64,000 nucleotides of DNA. Origin: Cheilinus undulatus (taxonomy: Eukaryota; Chordata; Actinopteri; Labriformes; Labridae). A program made the position numbers and the translations under genes. The DNA lies in NCBI RefSeq assembly GCF_018320785.1, contig NC_054886.1:1553177-1617176 (forward strand), written 5' to 3'. The notes beneath the pieces are model-generated. The model searched no databases, was not told the origin of the DNA, and was given only the letters and a program-made list of their open reading frames with translations. Shown piece after piece: positions 58,529 through 64,000 of this stretch; positions within the stretch are counted from its first letter, which is position 1; the number at the start of each line of letters is the position of its first letter.

Positions 58529-59415
58529 TTGAAGCATGTCAGGCCACAAAAAACATATGATATAGAAGGGGCATTTACATCTGATAGGCTCTCATTGGTA
58601 AAACAGACGTACCCCATCAACAAGTTAAAGCAACTCTTTTTCCATCTCTATGACATTCCTTTGAGTGCCTTTACAAATGTACAACCTCAAATCCTTATTG
58701 GAACAGATAATCCTCACCTCATTACTCCTACTGAACCTGTTCGTCACCCTTTCGGACCCATAAAGAGAGCTCCTGTTGCAGTACACACCAAACTTGGATG
58801 GGCACTCCAGGGACCTACATCTCTTACAGGAGCACAGGATACACCACAGTGCTTGTTCACATCCACAGTCAACCCTTATACTGAAAAGAAACGAAATGTG
58901 AAGCTCTGGCAGGTAGGAATCCTCCCCTACAGACATGAGAAGCTGATCACTAGATCAAAACAGGATCATAAGGATCTGCGACTACTTGAAAAAAGAACCA
59001 CTAGAGTCAAGCTAGCTGAAGTAAAACTTGATGCAATCCCCGTGTGGTGAGTCAAAAATGCCCCAAAACTCCAGACACCCAAAGAGCCAGTGATGCCCCT
59101 CCTTCATCGATCCGAATGGCAGTTGAAGAAGAAACCTGAGTTAGCTGAAATCTGCCACAAGGAAATAGATAAGCTTGTCCTATCAAGTTACAAAGCTAAA
59201 CTCAACAATAAGGTAGAAGGCATCCAAAACTACAACCCCATTGGATATGCATCAACATATCTGGCTGATCCCGACCCTGTTACCCCAAACCTGCTCAAAG
59301 GAATGAGAGATGCTTCCCTACCACAGGTAGCATATGTAGAAACTGTGATCCTTAATAGCAAAAGATGGAGACACAGCCAGGCACTGGCAACCTTTTCTGG
59401 GCCCGATTCATAAGA
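58529..59415 (+). pseudogene. BEL/Pao retrotransposon pol relic with internal deletion
   Basis: The frame encodes the protease-to-reverse-transcriptase junction of a BEL/Pao polyprotein: 'ILIGTDNPHLITPTEPVR', 'VHTKLGWALQGP', 'VKLWQVGILPYR' and 'PELAEICHKEIDKLV'. One in-frame TGA (59048-59050) interrupts it. Near 59220-59265 the sequence jumps directly to the end of the integrase region, 'VTPNLLKGMRDASLPQV' and 'KRWRHSQALA'. The RT core, RNase H and integrase core, usually well over 2 kb, are therefore deleted. Such proteins copy element RNA and insert the DNA; this copy cannot. Confidence 0.85.
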
Positions 59416-59559
59416 GACTATTTACCAAACCTTCAAACAAGGCCAGTCAGCATGTGGCCTTTTCAAAATAAAAGCATTACATACAAATGAAGGGAGTTTC
59501 TCCAAAGAAATGCTGAGGCAGTAACCTGGCATGCCTGATAAATTTGTTTCACACATACA

Positions 59560-60095
59560 TCTGGTAAACCCTCCATAGACGGTGTTTGGGAAAGGGCAGA
59601 GCCTGTGAAAAAAACTTGGGACGGTGACTGGATGAATGTTCTGTTGGTCACGTCTTTACGGGCCAATCAGAGCAACGAAACACGTGACATAGCCGCTATT
59701 GAGGAGTAAACTCCATAGAGAACTGCATAACACGAACCATGGCGACTGTAGACATGTCAGTACACGACTTATGTCGTTTTTGACAAGAGAACGACTCACT
59801 GCTGTTCGTTGTTCTTCTTTTAATGAAGAAATTTCATCAAGTTCTGATAAAATTGGCGCTTTGACAGCATCCACGCTAAACTCTTCTGCCATAACTGCAC
59901 CAGCCTCTTGTTGCCCACGTCCTGACTCTGCCATGTCTGAAAGTACTGCCCCTTGATGCTGATTGGTCCTGTCACTTCCTAACCAGGCCCAAACTGTTCA
60001 GATGGGAGCTTTGCCAATGGATTCACCATCAAACACGGAAATGGGTGCATCCATCTGCTTTGCAAGGTTACTACGACGGGCTTTTACTTTGAAAA
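59560..60095 (+). repeat. Unclassified interspersed repeat, copy 2
   Basis: Contains gtgactggatgaatgttctg and, later, actgttcagatgggagcttt and tgctttgcaaggttactac, which have counterparts at 55510-55560 and 61730-61830. A 92-codon minus-strand frame (59656-59934) lies inside and is not recognised. Confidence 0.5.
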
Positions 60096-60825
60096 GCACA
60101 AACCTCAAGTGTTTTTGTACTGTGTCTAACTTTACCTCTGGCATGTAGTACCATGTAGAAACAGTTTGCTTCACAAATAGTAAAGTTTATAAAACAACAT
60201 AATTGACCGACTCATTTTAGCTCCAAGCCATTATCAGGTTTGTCAAGAAACAGATTTCAAACATATTCTACCAATGTGGATGTACATATTTGCTACAGCA
60301 AGGTAAATAAGGCTCTCTATTTATCATTTTCCATCTATTTTGACTGATAACCACTTGTGGTGCATGGCATAAATAGATGAAACCTCAAATCCTATAACTA
60401 TCCATGCATGAGACATGTGTATCAGCGTGTGGGATGCAGCCCTCATGCAGGCTGTCGGTCTGAAACAGCTGGTTAAGGCATAGCACGGTTAGGTGGGGAG
60501 TGCTGTCACTAAGTGATGTCACAATACTTGTGCAGACCAGAACATGGCAGCCTCCTGATGGGTTTATCAGTTCAAATTTACTCAAAACGCAGAGATAGAG
60601 TGAGTTTTTGGCTCAATATACAAACAGGAGACACAACTATCTACCCAGTAAGGTGAATTTGTCTGATCATGCAGGGCTCCTTTTAAGAGCTTTGCAAATG
60701 TTAGGAAGCTTGTATAAAAATAAACCTGTTAGACCAACATTTGTTTTCTTTTATGAAATATTCATTGTAGTTGATAAGAAAAACAATGGACTCTACTAGT
60801 GACGCTACTTAAGTATGTAGTGTCA

Positions 60826-61163
60826 ACATACCTTATTAATCCCCGAAGGGAAATTCACAGTTTACACTCTATTGTTATAGATGCTACACACACATAGGCT
60901 GAGTTACATGCAAATACACATGTACAAACAGGATCCTCATGGACATGCACTAATGGAGGGACGTCAGAGTGATGGCCTTGCTGCTCTCATTGAAGTGCTG
61001 CCATAAGCTGTTGGGGGTTCAGTGCCTTGCTCAAGGGCATGTCGGCAGTGCTCAGGACATGACCTGGAACCTCTGCAGCCACCAGGCCAAAGTCCAGATA
61101 TGGTCTGACCGGGATCCTCCGATCCCCAGCCCAAGTCCTTCCAAACTGAGCTACTGCCGCCTA
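60826..61163 (-). mobile_element. tRNA-derived SINE (fish family), degenerate
   Basis: On the minus strand it starts ggcggcagtagctcagtttg (A-box-like), includes gggctggggatcggaggatc and the 'tgagcactgc' and 'ccttgagcaaggcactgaa' phrases, and ends ccttcggggattaataagg. This combination is, from memory, a widespread teleost SINE. The B box is eroded and no target duplication was found. Confidence 0.6.
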
Positions 61164-61479
61164 GTACATAGATATTGAAGTTACTACAGGTGAATGATGA
61201 CCTATTGCGCCAACACCTCTTTGTCTCTGAAGTTACCATGCCAGCTAACTAGCTAACCTGACACACCAGATAGACTGTTTCATATATTCACTGCAACGGA
61301 CAAACTTGTCCAGTCAGGGGAAGAGCACAAATATCTTCTCCGCCAAGAAAGGCTTTGAGTGTAGTTCTTTGGTGTCCATATCCAATCAAACTGCTCCTAA
61401 AGCTTCACTGGAGTTAAGAGTTTCAATAGTGGATTGCAATACAACTAAACCCCAAATATAACTCTAGCAAACTTATGAT

Positions 61480-61835
61480 GAGGTAGGTCAGGAGAAGAGC
61501 GAAACCTCTTTTTGGCGAGAAAACCTCTCAGTGCATTTCTCTGCTTTTCTTTTAATAAAAAAAAAATATGGTCCAGTCCCGATAAAACTGCAGCTATGCT
61601 ACATCCAAGCTGATCGCTACACTGGCAGCAGCCATTGCTAGTGACTTCCAGTATAAATAAAACCCGTCCATACTGCCTTGTTCTCTTTCAATAATGTCGA
61701 TTGGTCCAGCCTGTTCTCAGACCTGGCACAACTGTTTCAGATTGGAGTGTTGCAAGATGGATCGACCTGATGACAGGCATGAAATCTGGCCAATCCAATT
61801 AGCTCTGCAAGGTTAGCAACTACCTAGTTAGAAAG
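61480..61835 (+). repeat. Unclassified interspersed repeat, copy 3
   Basis: Shares ctctgcttttcttttaataaa, gctacatcc...ggcagcagccattgctagtg and actgtttcagattggagtgt with the copies at 55480 and 59560. Confidence 0.5.
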
Positions 61836-61875
61836 TAGCAATAGGAGACACATCTCTCAAGCAACTACTGATATA

Positions 61876-62762
61876 CAGTGTATACAGAAAGTATTCAGGC
61901 TCCATTCACTTTTATCAATTTTTCTCTGTTTGAAAGTCAACAAAACCAAAAAAAACTCCATGGGAAAGCGAAGTGGGTTTTCATGTGTTTTGCACTGAGG
62001 AGAGGCTTATGTCTAGCCACTCTGCCATAGGCCCAGATCGGTGGAGCGCTGCAGTAATGGTCAAGCTTCTGGAACTTTATCCCATCCTCACACAGGATCT
62101 CTGGAGCTCAGTCACAGTGGCCCTCAGGATCTTGGTCACCTCTCTTACTAAGACCATTCTCCCTTGATTGCTCAGTTTGGCCAGATGACCAGCTCTTGGT
62201 AAAGTCATGATTGTGCCAAGCTTCTTCCATTTAAGAATTCTGGAACAGAATTCTGCTTTTGGGAACCCTCGGTGCAACAGAATTTTTTGTAGCCTTCCCC
62301 AGAACTTTGCCTTTCAACAGTCCTGTCTCTGAGCTCTGCAGACAGTTCCTTTAAACTCATTGCTTGGTTTTTGCTCTGATATGCAATTGTAAGCTGTGAG
62401 GCCTTCCACAGAGAGGTATTTGTCTTTCCTGTCATGTAAAATTTCATTTACCACAGGCAGACTCCAATCAAGGCTAAGCAACACCACAGCAAGTATTTGG
62501 AGAAGTGGAAGGCATCTGAGCTAAATTTCAAGTGTTTTGCAAAGGTCCCGAATACTTTTGTCACTGTGAAATTTTAGTTTTTTATTCTTAACAAATTTGC
62601 AAAAAAGAAAAAAAAATCTAAAACTCTGTTTTCACTTTGTCATGATGGGGTACTGAGTGTAGATTGAGAATATATAGAGGTTTTTTTTTTACTGTAGCAT
62701 CAGGTTGCAACACAGCAAAATGGAAAAAGTGAAGGGGGTCTGAATACTTTGCTAATGCACTG
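61876..62762 (-). mobile_element. Tc1-like element, 887 bp, internally deleted
   Basis: TA flanks both ends (61874-61875 and 62763-62764). The ends CAGTGTATACAGAAAGTATT and the complement of the right end (CAGTGCATTAGCAAAGTATT) are inverted. On the minus strand, fragments of a Tc1 transposase N-terminus can be read: 'SGEGYKKF', 'LKWKKLGTIMTLPRAG', 'LVREVTKI' and 'VTELQRS'. The catalytic part is missing, so the element is non-autonomous. Confidence 0.88.
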
Positions 62763-63419
62763 TAGAGGTTTTATGATTCATTGAACTGTTGCCAATATTT
62801 TGATATTGTAGAAAGAGCAGAACTCAAGTATTGAACTCATGAATTTGACTTCAGCTGGCCATCTTTTTGAGCTAAATTCAACAAACCCTTCATGTAAACC
62901 ATCAACCTGTCCTTTAGATTTGAGTCAGACTAGAAAGTTTAAGGTTGTCTTCCCTCGTAGGTTCCTAATTAGATATGACTAATTTCCTCTTGTGAACATG
63001 GCATCGACCGCAGTGATTAGAATACCTGTAAGTAGACTTATCCTTAAAAGGCCAGTTCTTGGACCTAACATCTTGCATCTAACTTTACAAATCTACAAAA
63101 AAACCCTATCTTATCAGTTATGTGACTTTCCTCATACAAATCTTTGATTTGACGATTTTTAGTCATGATTTGCTGAAGCTAGGATTATATAAATAATTGC
63201 TATTTCTTTTTGAGGATTCAGAAAAAATGTCTCAAAGGTCAGATTTTATGCACACAGTGTTTGCCCCCTCTCTGATTTTGACCTTTTTTTTTTTTTGCAT
63301 ATTTATCACACTTAAATGTTTCGGTTCATCAAACCAATTTTAATATCTCACAAAGTCAACCCAGGTAAATACAGAATGCAGTGTCTGAATGATTATTTTA
63401 TGTTTTAAGGGTGTAAAAA

Positions 63420-63845
63420 AATATATTTAATATTTCTCCAAAAGTCTTGGGGATCATCAGGATGTTTTTTGGCAAATGTGAGAAGAGCCTTTGTGTTCTT
63501 TTTTTGTCAGCAGTGGTTTTGACCTTGGAACTCTTCCATGATGCCATCATTGCCCGGTGTCTTTCTTATGGCTGAGTCATAAACTCTGACCTCAGCTGAG
63601 GCCAGTTAGGCCTGCAGGTCTTTGGATGTGGTTCTGGGTTCTTCTGGGACCTCCTGGATGAGTTGTTGTTGCACTCTTGGAGTCATTTTGGTTGGCCAAC
63701 CACTCCGGGGAAGGTTCACCACAGTTCCCAGTTTTCTCCATTTATGGATAATGGCTCTGATTGTGGTTTGCTGGAGTCCCAAAGCGTTGGAAATGGCTTT
63801 GTAACCTTCTCCAGACTGATAGATTTCAATCACTTTGTTTCTCAT
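63420..63845 (-). pseudogene. Tc1-like transposase N-terminal fragment
   Basis: The minus-strand frame begins MRNKVIEIYQSGEGYKAISN at 63845, the DNA-binding N-terminus of a Tc1-family transposase, and continues through 'HKWRKLGTVVNLPRSG' and 'EEPRTTSKDLQA'. It then breaks with a stop near 63606, while related sequence runs on to about 63420. The distal half is absent or decayed. The 3' side (63846-64000) looks like the element's untranslated end and runs to the window edge. Confidence 0.8.
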
Positions 63846-64000
63846 TTGTTAATGAATTTCTTTGGATGGTGCATAATGTGTTTGTTTCTGAGCTCTTGTA
63901 GCCTACTTCACTTTGTCTGACAGCTTCTATTTAAGGGATTTCTTCATTCAACAAATCTGGCGGTAATCAGGCCTGGGTGTGGCCATTGAAACTGAACTCA

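Noticed and set aside
1-64000. CRISPR array or bacterial-type operon
   Set aside because: The tandem repeats here lack unique spacers of constant length, and the sequence is plainly vertebrate with introns and vertebrate transposons.

Overview
The window looks like vertebrate, and specifically teleost fish, DNA (probably a spiny-rayed fish; that narrower label is inference). It is AT-rich and intron-containing, dense in hAT-like, Tc1-like, BEL/Pao, LINE and tRNA-SINE copies, and its three convincing genes are vertebrate genes in teleost form.

Layout. (1) About 5.3-19.7 kb, minus strand: an interferon-inducible very large GTPase (GVIN/VLIG-like) gene. It has one 4.67-kb coding exon (6194-10866) plus three phase-compatible upstream coding exons (16045-16666). 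Farther upstream (19494-19662) there is an ISRE-like site directly before a TATA box, a plausible interferon-driven promoter. (2) 20.4-21.8 kb: a 1.4-kb ACT/TAC trinucleotide array that leaves long meaningless reading frames open on both strands. (3) 27799-28254, plus strand: pop7, the RNase P/MRP subunit p20, with a candidate 5' exon near 22.8-22.9 kb. (4) 33965-43029, minus strand: a complete five-exon erythropoietin gene (epo) encoding 185 residues. A hypoxia-response-like module lies about 0.6 kb 3' of its stop. pop7 beside epo is the same neighbourhood as in human. (5) 43-64 kb: I recognise no host gene, only transposon relics.

Much of the rest is mobile DNA whose boundaries can be read from target-site duplications. 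Several elements are nested: a TA-flanked element inside a hAT-like element at 31237-32319, a hAT-like element inside another at 40291-41106, and a Tc1-like element inside a hAT-like one at 45925-47310. Unrelated hAT-like families share one design: short hAT-type ends around long, degenerate internal tandem repeats.

The genes do not form one pathway. The GTPase belongs to cell-autonomous interferon defence, pop7 to tRNA and rRNA processing, and epo to hypoxia-controlled red-cell production. Exon borders were assigned by hand from splice consensus, reading phase and protein-family conservation. No alignment or search was run.
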